Assembly (NCBI GenBank): GCA_944321435.1
Contig: CALULH010000001.1
Span: forward strand, 62,001 to 126,000
Source of the DNA: an uncultured Coriobacteriaceae bacterium
Lineage (GTDB): Bacteria > Actinomycetota > Coriobacteriia > Coriobacteriales > Coriobacteriaceae
Direction of reading: 5' to 3'
Length of the DNA stretch: 64,000 bases
The notes below the pieces were generated by a model. The model saw only the letters and a program-made list of their open reading frames with translations. It was not told the origin of the DNA and did not search any database. Both the position numbers and the translations under genes were made by a program. This document shows, one piece after another, positions 1 to 7,711 of this stretch. Each line of letters begins with the position of its first letter. Position 1 is the stretch's first letter.

Positions 1-1
1 G

Positions 2-784
2 GCGCGCACCATGCTGGGGCTCACCCACAAGGTGCTCAAGCTCCAAACCGAGTTCACCGTGCGCCGCTCCGTGCTGCACAAGGCGCGCAACTACCTCATC
101 GTCCTGCCCGACCAGCCTCAGCTTGACAAGGCGCTCGTGCTCCTGGGCGTGCTCGACCGCTCCTTCGCACTCGTGCCGGGCCTGCCGCGGCACCTCCTGC
201 GCCGGGCCTGCTGCCGGCGCTCCTACGTGCGTGGCGCGCTTATCGCCGGCGGCTTCATAGCCGACCCCAAGGGGGACTTCCACCTGGAGATCGCCGTTTC
301 GGGCGAGCAATACGCCCACGAGCTCGCCGAGTTGGTGTCCGAGCTCGGGGTGCGCGCCCGCGTGAACCGCCGCCGCGGGGCCTACGCCGTCTACGTCAAG
401 AGCGCCGACGACATAAAGCGCCTGCTCGAGGTGCTGGGCGCGCGCCGCTCCATCGACGAGATCGATGCCGCGCGGGCCGTGAAGTCGGTGAAGAACGACG
501 TCAACCGCCGCATCAACGCCGAGATGGCCAACCAGGTGCGCACGTCGGCGGCGGCCCAGGGGCAGCTCGACCTCATCGACAAGATCGAGCGCCAGGGTCT
601 CTACGACGGCCTTTCGCCCGCGCTCAAGAGCTTCTGCGCGCTGCGCCGCGCCTACCCCGAGCTCAGCCTGCGCGAGCTGGGCGACCAAGCCACGCCAAAG
701 CTCTCCAAATCGGCCCTCTACCACCGCGTCCAGCGCCTTGAGAAAATCGTTGCGGAAGCGGGGCAAGAGGCGGGGGAGAGCTGA
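2..784 (+). CDS. whiA: WhiA-family DNA-binding regulator, 5' end cut by window edge
   Basis: Sporulation/cell-division regulator of the WhiA family. The frame is open from base 2, and the first visible ATG (11) lies inside the family's N-terminal region. About 260 residues are visible against a usual 300-320, so roughly 50 are missing. Seen: the LAGLIDADG-like domain with the motif CCRRSYVRGALIAGG near visible residue 70, then a conserved VNRR-N-E-AN stretch, then a C-terminal helix-turn-helix region with LSLRELGD and SKSALYHRVQRLE. In Actinobacteria whiA is commonly followed by gap-pgk-tpi-secG, which matches the genes downstream. The rapZ and yvcK genes that usually precede it would lie outside the window. 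Identification is secure; the regulon cannot be inferred. Confidence 0.93.
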   Translation, partial: ARTMLGLTHKVLKLQTEFTVRRSVLHKARNYLIVLPDQPQLDKALVLLGVLDRSFALVPGLPRHLLRRACCRRSYVRGALIAGGFIADPKGDFHLEIAVSGEQYAHELAELVSELGVRARVNRRRGAYAVYVKSADDIKRLLEVLGARRSIDEIDAARAVKSVKNDVNRRINAEMANQVRTSAAAQGQLDLIDKIERQGLYDGLSPALKSFCALRRAYPELSLRELGDQATPKLSKSALYHRVQRLEKIVAEAGQEAGES

Positions 785-1073
785 GCCCCGGGAAGGGCGA
801 GGGGTTCTAACGAGCGCGTCGGTGCGCGAGAGAAGCGACATACCCGGCCCTTATGCCGACGGGACCGGGCGTCCAAGAGCAGCGGGAAGGCAGTCCGAAC
901 TTCTCGCAGGATTAAGCGCTTTACCAAACGCTTGCACCGCACGCCGAAGATATTCTCACTTTTGAAGACATGATGCTGAAAAAAGGGGTACACTCGTTCA
1001 CGTGTGGTTAACTGAGGCCTCGAAGCGGGTTGAGGATGATCCGCAGCGTCGTGGTCTCGCGAAAGGAGACACA
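785..1073 (+). promoter_or_regulatory. Upstream region of gap with LacI/cre-like palindrome
   Basis: This 289-nt non-coding stretch precedes gap. It contains the 8-bp palindrome AAGCGCTT (914-921) followed by TACCAAACGCTT, which resembles a LacI/CcpA-type operator core. A TACACT -10-like hexamer lies at 989-994, but no convincing -35 was found at the right spacing. The operator call is tentative; catabolite control of gap would be an inference. Confidence 0.3.
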
Positions 1074-2099
1074 ATGGCAGTAAAGGTTGCTATTAACGGC
1101 TTCGGCCGCATCGGCCGTCTGGCGTTCCGTCAGATGTTCGGTCATGAGGGCTCCGAGATCGTTGCCATCAACGACCTCACCTCGCCGGACATGCTCGCGT
1201 ACCTTCTGAAGTATGACTCCACGCAGGGCAACTACGCTCGCGATCACGAGATCACCTCTGACGAGGACTCCATCACCGTTGACGGCAAGAAGATCACCAT
1301 CTACAAGGAGGCCGACGCCAAGAACCTCCCGTGGGGCGAGCTCGGCGTTGACGTCGTCCTCGAGTGCACCGGCTTCTACACCTCCAAGGCCAAGGCCCAG
1401 GCCCACATCGACGCTGGCGCCAAGAAGGTCGTCATCTCCGCTCCGGCCGGCAACGACCTGCCCACTATCGTCTACAACGTCAACCATGAGACGCTGACCG
1501 CCGATGACAACATCATCTCCGCGGCTTCCTGCACCACCAACTGCCTCGCGCCGATGGCCAAGGGTCTGAACGACTTCGCCCCCATCGTGTCCGGCATCAT
1601 GACCACCATCCACGCCTGGACCGGCGACCAGATGCCGCTCGACGGCCCGCAGCGCAAGGGCAACAAGCGTCGCAGCCGCGCCTGCGCCGTCAACATCGTC
1701 CCCAACTCCACCGGTGCCGCCAAGGCCATCGGCCTGGTGCTCCCCGAGCTCAACGGCAAGCTTATCGGTGCCGCCCAGCGCGTTCCCACCCCCACCGGCT
1801 CGCTGACCAACCTCTACGCCGTCGTTGACAAGAAGGTCACCGTCGACGAGGTCAACGCCGCTATGAAGGCTTACGCCGAGTCCATCCCGGATACCTTCGC
1901 CTACAACGAGGACGACATCGTCTCCACCGACATCATCGGCGAGACCCACGGCTCGATCTTCGACGCCACCCAGACCATGTGCAACGATCTCGGCAACGGT
2001 CAGACTCTCGTTCAGGTCGTCTCCTGGTACGACAACGAGAACTCCTACACCTCCCAGATGGTCCGCACCATCAAGTACTTCGAGAAGTTCGTGGCGTAA
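1074..2099 (+). CDS. gap: Glyceraldehyde-3-phosphate dehydrogenase (type I, phosphorylating)
   Basis: Cytoplasmic glycolytic enzyme converting glyceraldehyde 3-phosphate, NAD+ and phosphate to 1,3-bisphosphoglycerate. The 341-residue length is usual. Seen: N-terminal Rossmann motif INGFGRIGR (residues 8-16), catalytic Cys153 in [10 protein letters not shown], and the C-terminal SWYDNENSY-type signature near residue 316. The ATG at 1074 is chosen because GAAAGGAG lies just upstream and homologues start [14 protein letters not shown]; the frame stays open further upstream, but that extension has no family counterpart. First gene of the glycolytic cluster, with 155 nt of structured DNA before pgk. 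Confidence 0.98.
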   Translation: MAVKVAINGFGRIGRLAFRQMFGHEGSEIVAINDLTSPDMLAYLLKYDSTQGNYARDHEITSDEDSITVDGKKITIYKEADAKNLPWGELGVDVVLECTGFYTSKAKAQAHIDAGAKKVVISAPAGNDLPTIVYNVNHETLTADDNIISAASCTTNCLAPMAKGLNDFAPIVSGIMTTIHAWTGDQMPLDGPQRKGNKRRSRACAVNIVPNSTGAAKAIGLVLPELNGKLIGAAQRVPTPTGSLTNLYAVVDKKVTVDEVNAAMKAYAESIPDTFAYNEDDIVSTDIIGETHGSIFDATQTMCNDLGNGQTLVQVVSWYDNENSYTSQMVRTIKYFEKFVA

Positions 2100-2140
2100 G
2101 TGCCCGTGGTTCTCGCAGAGCTGAGATAAGCGTCTGATTG

Positions 2141-2183
2141 AGGGCGCGGCCCCATGGCGTGCACGCACGCAGGGCCGCGCCCT
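2141..2183 (+). terminator. Hairpin between gap and pgk, probably leaky terminator or attenuator
   Basis: Perfect 12-bp stem AGGGCGCGGCCC / GGGCCGCGCCCT around a 19-nt loop, followed by only two T residues. The weak T tract suggests partial termination or RNA processing rather than a full stop, which could set gap transcript above pgk. A second GC hairpin (about 2195-2212) and a CATGAG...CTCATG pairing follow in the pgk leader. Confidence 0.45.
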
Positions 2184-2254
2184 TGTCATGAGGGAGGGCG
2201 GGGCCGCCCCGCGCTTCCAAACGTAAGGTCCCTCTCATGTGAAAGGAAGGTCCC

Positions 2255-3445
2255 ATGGCTTTCACCAAGAAGACCGTCCGCGACATCGATGTCGACGGCA
2301 AGCGCGTTCTCATGCGCGTCGACTTCAACGTGCCGCTGAAGGACGGCGTCGTGACCGACGACACCCGCGTCAAGGCCGCGATCCCCACCATCAAGTACCT
2401 CAAGGAGCACAACGCCAAGGTCATCCTCATGAGCCACCTCGGCCGCCCGAAGGGCGACGGCCCGGAGCCGGCGCTGTCCCTCAAGCCCGCCGCCGACAAG
2501 CTCGCCGAGCTGACCGGCTACGAGGTCAAGTTCGTTGACGACACCTACGGCGAGAAGGCCGCCGAGGCCGTGGCTGCCCTCGAGCCCGGCGACATCCTGG
2601 TGCTCGAGAACGTCCGCTTCGACAAGCGCGAGAAGAAGAACGACCCCGAGATCGCCAAGACCCTGGCCTCCTACGGCGACGTCTTCGTGCTCGACGCCTT
2701 CGGCACCGCGCACCGCGCCCAGGGCTCCGTGGTCGGCCCCGCCGCCTACCTGCCCGCCGTGGCCGGCTTCCTGCTCGAGAAGGAGGTCGACACGCTGACC
2801 GGCATCTTCGCCGAGCCCGAGCGCCCCTTCGTGGCCATCGTGGGCGGCTCCAAGGTGTCCTCCAAGATCGGCGTGCTTGACCACCTGATCGACTCCGCCG
2901 ACACCCTCATCATCGGCGGCGGCATGGCCTACACGTTCTTCCTGGCCAAGGGTTACTCCGTGGGCACCTCCCTCAAGGAGGAGGACTGGGTCGAGCGCGC
3001 CGGCGAGATGCTCAAGAAGGCCGAGGAGAAGGGCGTCAAGATCCTGCTCCCGATCGACAACATCGTGGCCGATCACTTCGGCGAGGACGCCATCGGCGAG
3101 GTCGTCGATTCCGACAAGATCCCGGACGACCGCATGGGCATGGACATCGGCCCCAAGACCGAGGAGCTCTACGCCGAGGCCATCAAGGGCGCCAAGACCG
3201 TCTTCTGGAACGGCCCCATGGGCGTCTTCGAGATGGATCAGTTCGCCCACGGCACCGAGGCTGTCGCCCGCGCGGTGGCCGAGTCCGAGTGCACGTCCAT
3301 CATCGGCGGCGGCGATTCCGTCGCGGCTATCAACAAGTTCGGCCTGGCCGACAAGATGAGCTGGATCTCCACCGGCGGTGGCGCTTCCATGGAGCTCGTC
3401 GAGGGCAAGGCCCTTCCCGGAGTGGAGGCGCTTCTCGATGCCTAA
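2255..3445 (+). CDS. pgk: Phosphoglycerate kinase
   Basis: Transfers phosphate from 1,3-bisphosphoglycerate to ADP, giving ATP and 3-phosphoglycerate. The 396-residue, full-length protein shows the signature VLMRVDFNVPL near residue 16, the SHLGRPKG loop near 63, GGSKVSSKIGVLDHL near 198, and the C-terminal nucleotide-binding GGGDSVAA near 352. ATG 2255 has a good upstream AAGGAAGG. Its last 8 nt overlap the start of tpiA (3438), so translation is probably coupled. The long, long-known opposite-strand open frames here have no protein-family features and are shadows. Confidence 0.98.
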   Translation: MAFTKKTVRDIDVDGKRVLMRVDFNVPLKDGVVTDDTRVKAAIPTIKYLKEHNAKVILMSHLGRPKGDGPEPALSLKPAADKLAELTGYEVKFVDDTYGEKAAEAVAALEPGDILVLENVRFDKREKKNDPEIAKTLASYGDVFVLDAFGTAHRAQGSVVGPAAYLPAVAGFLLEKEVDTLTGIFAEPERPFVAIVGGSKVSSKIGVLDHLIDSADTLIIGGGMAYTFFLAKGYSVGTSLKEEDWVERAGEMLKKAEEKGVKILLPIDNIVADHFGEDAIGEVVDSDKIPDDRMGMDIGPKTEELYAEAIKGAKTVFWNGPMGVFEMDQFAHGTEAVARAVAESECTSIIGGGDSVAAINKFGLADKMSWISTGGGASMELVEGKALPGVEALLDA

Positions 3446-4202
3446 TCGCACCCGCATGATCGCCGGCAACTGGAAGATGAACAACGACGTCCCGGCCGCC
3501 AAGAAGCTGGCCGAGGAGCTGGTTGCCGCTGTCCCGACCTCTGACGCCGTCGAGGTCGTTGTCTGCCCGCCCACCATCGACCTGGCCTGCACCAGCCACA
3601 AGCTGGCCGGCAGCGCCATCAAGCTCGGCGGCCAGAACGTCTACTGGGAGGAGAAGGGCGCCTACACCGGCGAGACCTCCACGGGCATGCTCAAGAGCGT
3701 GAACGCCGAGTACTGCATCATCGGCCACTCCGAGCGCCGCGACTACTTCCATGAGACCGACGAGGACGTCAACAAGAAGGCCAGGGCCCTCATGGCCGCT
3801 GGCATCACGCCCATCAGCTGCTGCGGCGAGTCCCTCGAGGTCCGCGAGGCCGGCAAGCACGTCGAGTTCGTGGTCGACCAGATCAAGAAGGACACCGAGG
3901 GCCTCGAGATCACCGATCCATCCAAGTACGTGATCGCCTACGAGCCCATCTGGGCCATCGGCACCGGCAAGACCGCCACGGCTGACGACGCCCAGGAGGT
4001 CTGCGGCGCCATCCGCAAGACCCTCGTTGAGATCTTCGGCCAGGAGACGGCCGACGGCATCCGCGTGCTCTACGGCGGCTCCGCCAAGCCCGAGAACATC
4101 GCCGGCTTCCTCGAGAAGGAGGACGTCGACGGCGCGCTCGTGGGCGGCGCCTCGCTCGTGGCCGAGAGCTTCGCGGCCATGGTCGAGAAGGCGGCTGAGT
4201 AA
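3438..4202 (+). CDS. tpiA: Triose-phosphate isomerase
   Basis: Interconverts dihydroxyacetone phosphate and glyceraldehyde 3-phosphate. 254 residues, normal for the family. Seen: substrate-binding NWKMN (11-15), catalytic His97 in GHSERR, catalytic Glu169 in YEPIWAIGTG, and the phosphate-binding YGGSAKPEN loop near 213. ATG 3438 sits inside the pgk 3' end (8-nt overlap) and gives the conserved RTRMIAGNWKMN start; a longer in-frame extension inside pgk is not family-like. The next gene starts on the base after the stop. Confidence 0.98.
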   Translation: MPNRTRMIAGNWKMNNDVPAAKKLAEELVAAVPTSDAVEVVVCPPTIDLACTSHKLAGSAIKLGGQNVYWEEKGAYTGETSTGMLKSVNAEYCIIGHSERRDYFHETDEDVNKKARALMAAGITPISCCGESLEVREAGKHVEFVVDQIKKDTEGLEITDPSKYVIAYEPIWAIGTGKTATADDAQEVCGAIRKTLVEIFGQETADGIRVLYGGSAKPENIAGFLEKEDVDGALVGGASLVAESFAAMVEKAAE

Positions 4203-5768
4203 ATGGCTGAGAACAAGCGTCATCTCCCGGCGCTCCTGGTCATCATGGACGGCTTCGGCCTGGCTCCGGCCGGCGACAACAATGCCGTCTTCAAGGCTGA
4301 CAAGCCCTATCTGGACAAGCTCTGGAACGAGTACCCGCACACCACGCTCGGTGCCTCCGGTGAGGACGTGGGCCTGCCCGACGGTCAGATGGGCAACTCC
4401 GAGGTGGGTCACCTCAACATCGGCGCCGGCCGCATCGTGTTCCAGGAGCTCAGCCGCATCAACAACTCCATCATCGACGGCTCCATCGAGGAGAACCCCA
4501 CCTTGGTCTCCGCTATGGACGACGTCGCCAAGAGCGGCAAGACCCTGCACCTGCTGGGCCTCGTCTCACCGGGCGGCGTGCACTCCATGCAGCGCCATGG
4601 TGAGAACCTCGCCGCCATCGCCGCCATTCACGGCGTGAAGCACATCCGCTTCCACTGCTTCATGGACGGTCGCGACGTTGACCCGCACTCCGGCGCGGGC
4701 TACGTGGAGACGCTGAAGCAGAACCTCGAGGCGCTCTCCACCTACGCCGAGGTCGATGCCCGCATCGCCACCGTCTCGGGCCGTTACTGGGCCATGGACC
4801 GCGACAACCGCTGGGAGCGCGTCGAGCGCGCCTACGACGTGGTCACCCTGCCCGCCGAGACCGAGACCGATCCGGTCGAGGGCGTCAAGGCCTACTACGA
4901 GAAGGACCCGCGCGGCGACGAGTTCATCGAGCCCTTCGCCTGCCATAACGAGGGCGTGGCCGACGGCGACGCCATGGTGTTCTTCAACTTCCGTCCGGAT
5001 CGCGCCCGCGAGATGACCCGCGCGTTCACCGAGGTCGATTTCGACGGCTTCGAGCGCAAGGTCGCGCCCAAGCTCAGCCACTTCGTTACCATGACGGAGT
5101 ACGACGAGACGTTCAAGAACGTCGAGGTTGCCTTCCCCAAGACCTTCCCCGAGAACGTCCTGGCCGATGTTATCGCCCAGAACGGCCTGAAGCAGCTGCA
5201 CACCGCCGAGACCGAGAAGTATGCCCACGTGACGTTCTTCCTGAACGGCGGCGTAGAGGAGCCCAAGGAGGGCGAGGAGCGCGTGCTCGTTCCCTCGCCG
5301 AAGGTCGCCACCTACGACCTGCAGCCCGAGATGTCCGAGCCCGAGGTCACCGAGAAGCTCGTCGAGGCCATCAACGAGGACCGCGCCGACTTCTACATCG
5401 TGAACTACGCGAACTGCGACATGGTGGGCCACACCGGCGTCTTCGACGCCGCGGTCAAGGCCGTCCAGGCGGTTGACGACGGCCTGTCCAAGGTCATCCC
5501 GGCCATCCTCGCCAAGGGCGGTTTCGCGCTCATCACGGCCGACCACGGCAACGCCGACCATATGTACGACGTGGACGATGCGGGCGAGAAGCACCCCTTC
5601 ACCGCCCACACCACCAACCGCGTCCCGTTCATCGTGGTTGACGACAAGGCCAAGCTCACCGGTATCGAGGACGGGCGCCTGTCGGATATCGCTCCGACCA
5701 TGCTCAGCCTCGCCGGCATCGAGCCCAGCAAGGAGATGACCGGTCGCATCCTCGCCGTCGAGGAGTAA
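4203..5768 (+). CDS. gpmI: Phosphoglycerate mutase, cofactor-independent (2,3-BPG-independent)
   Basis: Converts 3-phosphoglycerate to 2-phosphoglycerate using two metal ions and a phosphoserine intermediate (alkaline-phosphatase superfamily). 521 residues, typical. Seen: N-terminal VIMDGFG (metal-binding Asp), active-site Ser66 in GQMGNSEVGH, and the C-terminal metal ligands in NYANCDMVGHTG and ITADHGNAD followed by AHTTNRVPF. ATG 4203 directly abuts the tpiA stop, so pgk-tpiA-gpmI form one translationally linked unit. A strong terminator follows. Confidence 0.98.
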   Translation: MAENKRHLPALLVIMDGFGLAPAGDNNAVFKADKPYLDKLWNEYPHTTLGASGEDVGLPDGQMGNSEVGHLNIGAGRIVFQELSRINNSIIDGSIEENPTLVSAMDDVAKSGKTLHLLGLVSPGGVHSMQRHGENLAAIAAIHGVKHIRFHCFMDGRDVDPHSGAGYVETLKQNLEALSTYAEVDARIATVSGRYWAMDRDNRWERVERAYDVVTLPAETETDPVEGVKAYYEKDPRGDEFIEPFACHNEGVADGDAMVFFNFRPDRAREMTRAFTEVDFDGFERKVAPKLSHFVTMTEYDETFKNVEVAFPKTFPENVLADVIAQNGLKQLHTAETEKYAHVTFFLNGGVEEPKEGEERVLVPSPKVATYDLQPEMSEPEVTEKLVEAINEDRADFYIVNYANCDMVGHTGVFDAAVKAVQAVDDGLSKVIPAILAKGGFALITADHGNADHMYDVDDAGEKHPFTAHTTNRVPFIVVDDKAKLTGIEDGRLSDIAPTMLSLAGIEPSKEMTGRILAVEE

Positions 5769-5794
5769 TCGCTCTGCTCTCGCTTGAGCTTAAG

Positions 5795-5824
5795 GAGCCC
5801 CCGGATCCCCGGGGGCTCTTTTTT
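5795..5824 (+). terminator. Intrinsic terminator after gpmI
   Basis: Perfect 10-bp stem GAGCCCCCGG / CCGGGGGCTC with ATCC loop, followed by six T. Ends the glycolytic operon before the transposase element. Confidence 0.92.
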
Positions 5825-5840
5825 ATGGAACCGGCTCATT

Positions 5841-5914
5841 GTGCCATTGGGGACGGGTACATTTGACAGTTCCGTATGCCATTGGGTGCCATTGGGGACG
5901 GGTACATTTGACAG
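5841..5914 (+). repeat. Two direct copies of the transposase-associated repeat (left side)
   Basis: Two identical 29-nt copies (5841-5869 and 5886-5914) share the core CCATTGGGGACGGGTAC followed by ATTTGACAG, spaced 45 nt apart. The same unit occurs twice in inverted orientation on the far side of the transposase gene, and its core recurs beside nrdD. Confidence 0.85.
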
Positions 5915-6195
5915 CTCCGCGGCTGCCCTGAGGGTCGTTCCATCGCATTTGCGCCGTCTCGCCCTAACACGGATCTATCCTCGTTCTATCACAGATCTAA
6001 CACTCAAAAAGGGCGTATGAGCTGCGGAAACAACGGGTATGAACATCCTCATCACGATAGGGGTCGTGTCTAAGGAGCGAAGGCCGTGGGGAGCGGTTGG
6101 GACGTCTGCCGCAATGCTTGGGTCACGCACGACGCCCTGTGATGCGCTTCCGTTCCCCATGACGTACGCCCCTTTAGAACGGGGACGGTGGGAGC
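5915..6195. other. Non-coding stretch before the transposase gene
   Basis: About 280 nt with no convincing gene. It contains a degenerate piece of the repeat core (ACGGGGACGGTG) just before the transposase ATG. Otherwise I see no recognisable signal. Confidence 0.4.
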
Positions 6196-6939
6196 ATGGT
6201 CCGAAGAGCGCGCGCTAGGGCGGAATCCGGGTTCTACCACGTAGTGTTACGTGGCAATGGCAGGCAGATCATCTTCAATGACGATGCCGACAGACGGGAG
6301 TTTCTCCGCTTGCTCAAACGGGCGGGGGATGCCGAATCAGTAGGTATCATCGCCTGGTGTCTCATGGACAACCATGTCCATCTCCTGCTTAACGACGAGT
6401 CAGGCCACCTGTCTCCGATGGTGCATCGTTTTGCCAGCATGTACGCGCGGTACTTCAACGAGAAAGCAGGTCATGTGGGGTCTCTGTTTGAGGGCAGGTT
6501 TAAAAGCAAAGCCATTGAATCGGAGGCGTATTTGTTGCAGGCTGTTCGCTACATTCACGATAACCCGCTTGCTCTGGGATATACCCGTGATTCGTATCCG
6601 TGGAGCAGTTATCGCGAGTATATGGGTGCGGCGACGCTCTCGGACACGGCGTTGCTGACGGGCATGCTGGGCGGAAAAGAGGGGTTTGCGCGGTTCAGTG
6701 CTGAGGGAGCTGCCGACTGCTATGCATTCGAGGGTGGGCCAAGGCGAGGGGACAGGGGCGTCGTCGAGGCGCAGCATGTTTTGCGGGGCGTCGAACCTGC
6801 CAAAGTGAAGGGGCTGCCCCAGCATGAGTGCGATCGGTGCCTGCGTGCGCTCCGCACGGCGGGGTTCTCGATACGGGCGATTGAGCGTCTGACTGGCATA
6901 GGCCGGTATCACATTAACAAGGTAACAAGCGCAATGTGA
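6196..6939 (+). CDS. REP-associated tyrosine transposase (Y1/HUH, IS200-like)
   Basis: Single-strand-specific Y1 transposase of the RAYT type, a domesticated IS200/IS605 relative. 247 residues. Seen: the metal-binding HUH motif His60-Val-His62 in DNHVHLLL, a candidate nucleophilic tyrosine at 119 in RYIHDNP, the SLFEGRFKSK loop near 96, and a C-terminal helix-turn-helix (LRTAGFSIRAIERLTG) of the kind that binds DNA in this group. Flanked by inverted copies of one repeat (5841-5914 and 6981-7046), the arrangement known for RAYT genes and their REP sequences. It separates gpmI from secG, which are adjacent in many relatives, so insertion here is likely. The frame is intact, so it may be active. 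Confidence 0.9.
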   Translation: MVRRARARAESGFYHVVLRGNGRQIIFNDDADRREFLRLLKRAGDAESVGIIAWCLMDNHVHLLLNDESGHLSPMVHRFASMYARYFNEKAGHVGSLFEGRFKSKAIESEAYLLQAVRYIHDNPLALGYTRDSYPWSSYREYMGAATLSDTALLTGMLGGKEGFARFSAEGAADCYAFEGGPRRGDRGVVEAQHVLRGVEPAKVKGLPQHECDRCLRALRTAGFSIRAIERLTGIGRYHINKVTSAM

Positions 6940-6980
6940 CCCGCAACAGCCTCTTCGCCTCCAGCATCCCAGGGTCTTGT

Positions 6981-7046
6981 GTCAAATGTACCCGTCCCCA
7001 ATGGCGCGTCCCCAAAGGCGCGCCAAATGTACCCGTCCCCAATGGC
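6981..7046 (-). repeat. Two inverted copies of the transposase-associated repeat (right side)
   Basis: Copies at 6981-7005 and 7024-7046 are the reverse complement of the left-side repeats, sharing 25 and 23 nt exactly. Between them lies a truncated copy (7006-7023) that also forms a TGGCGCG/CGCGCCA palindrome. Confidence 0.85.
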
Positions 7047-7093
7047 GGCAATGGCGTGCCTTTCCGGTTGTAGGGGCGTGGGGCTTTGCATTG

Positions 7094-7102
7094 TGCTACT
7101 AT
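7094..7102 (+). promoter_or_regulatory. Extended -10 promoter of secG
   Basis: TGC followed by TACTAT, 10 nt before the ribosome-binding site of secG. No good -35 at 17 nt; an extended -10 can do without one. Confidence 0.4.
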
Positions 7103-7111
7103 ACGGAGGTT

Positions 7112-7408
7112 ATGGTACTCGAAGGCATTGTCTTCAATGGTAAGGAGCACGTTTTGGGTCCGTTGCAGATCGCTATTTTCGTTGTCTGGGCAATCTCCGC
7201 CCTTGCGCTTATCGCGCTCATCCTCATGCACTCCGGCAAGGGTACCGGCGTGTCTGACATGATCGCCAGCTCGCTGTACACGTCCAATTCCGCCAGCGGC
7301 GTGATGGAGAAGAACCTCGACCGCCTCACCGTTATCGCGGGTGTCGTTTTTGCCGTGTGCGTGGTGCTGGCCATGTTCTTCTTCCCGCAGGGCATCGTGG
7401 GCATCTAA
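7112..7408 (+). CDS. secG: Protein translocase subunit SecG
   Basis: Small membrane subunit of the SecYEG channel, stimulating protein export. 98 residues with two hydrophobic segments (about 15-36 and 72-93) joined by the family's short polar loop with LMHSGKGTG and a Ser/Gly-rich stretch. ATG 7112 follows ACGGAGGT at ideal spacing; the longer frame upstream reads through the transposon repeats and is rejected. secG next to whiA-gap-pgk-tpi is the standard actinobacterial order, here interrupted by the transposase gene. Confidence 0.93.
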   Translation: MVLEGIVFNGKEHVLGPLQIAIFVVWAISALALIALILMHSGKGTGVSDMIASSLYTSNSASGVMEKNLDRLTVIAGVVFAVCVVLAMFFFPQGIVGI

Positions 7409-7450
7409 CGCACCAGAGAGAATGCCCTCCTCTTGCGGAGGGTGTGAAAC

Positions 7451-7483
7451 GGGCGTTCCTCTGGTGGGGGAGCGCCCTTTTTT
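7451..7483 (+). terminator. Probable intrinsic terminator after secG
   Basis: GGGCG...CGCCC stem with an imperfect upper part, followed by TTTTTT. A second small stem CCCTCC/GGAGGG precedes it. Confidence 0.65.
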
Positions 7484-7711
7484 GTCGAACAGGGCGGCTC
7501 CAAGCGGACGAGTGCGTTTCTCAGGGGGTGAACGTCAACCCTTCTGCCAGCCGCCCTCGGTTCAGGGCCGTTTGGGGAATCTCGGTATAAAGAGAGATGA
7601 AATGAGGTATTGTAAAGAAACTGTGTCCCGGCGGTAAGCATGCCGTATGGGTGCATGGGGGACGGCGCGGAGATCCCGCACCGCCCGTTCGACCTGTTAA
7701 GGAGGATTTGC

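Noticed and set aside
1002-1073. N-terminal extension of gap from an upstream GTG
   Set aside because: The conserved family start and the AAAGGAG ribosome site both point to ATG 1074.
2186-3622. 478-codon minus-strand open frame opposite pgk
   Set aside because: Shadow of pgk and tpiA; no start signal or domain.
5841-7046. CRISPR array at the repeated 29-nt units
   Set aside because: Only two direct and two inverted copies, no regular spacers and no cas genes; they match RAYT-associated repeats.
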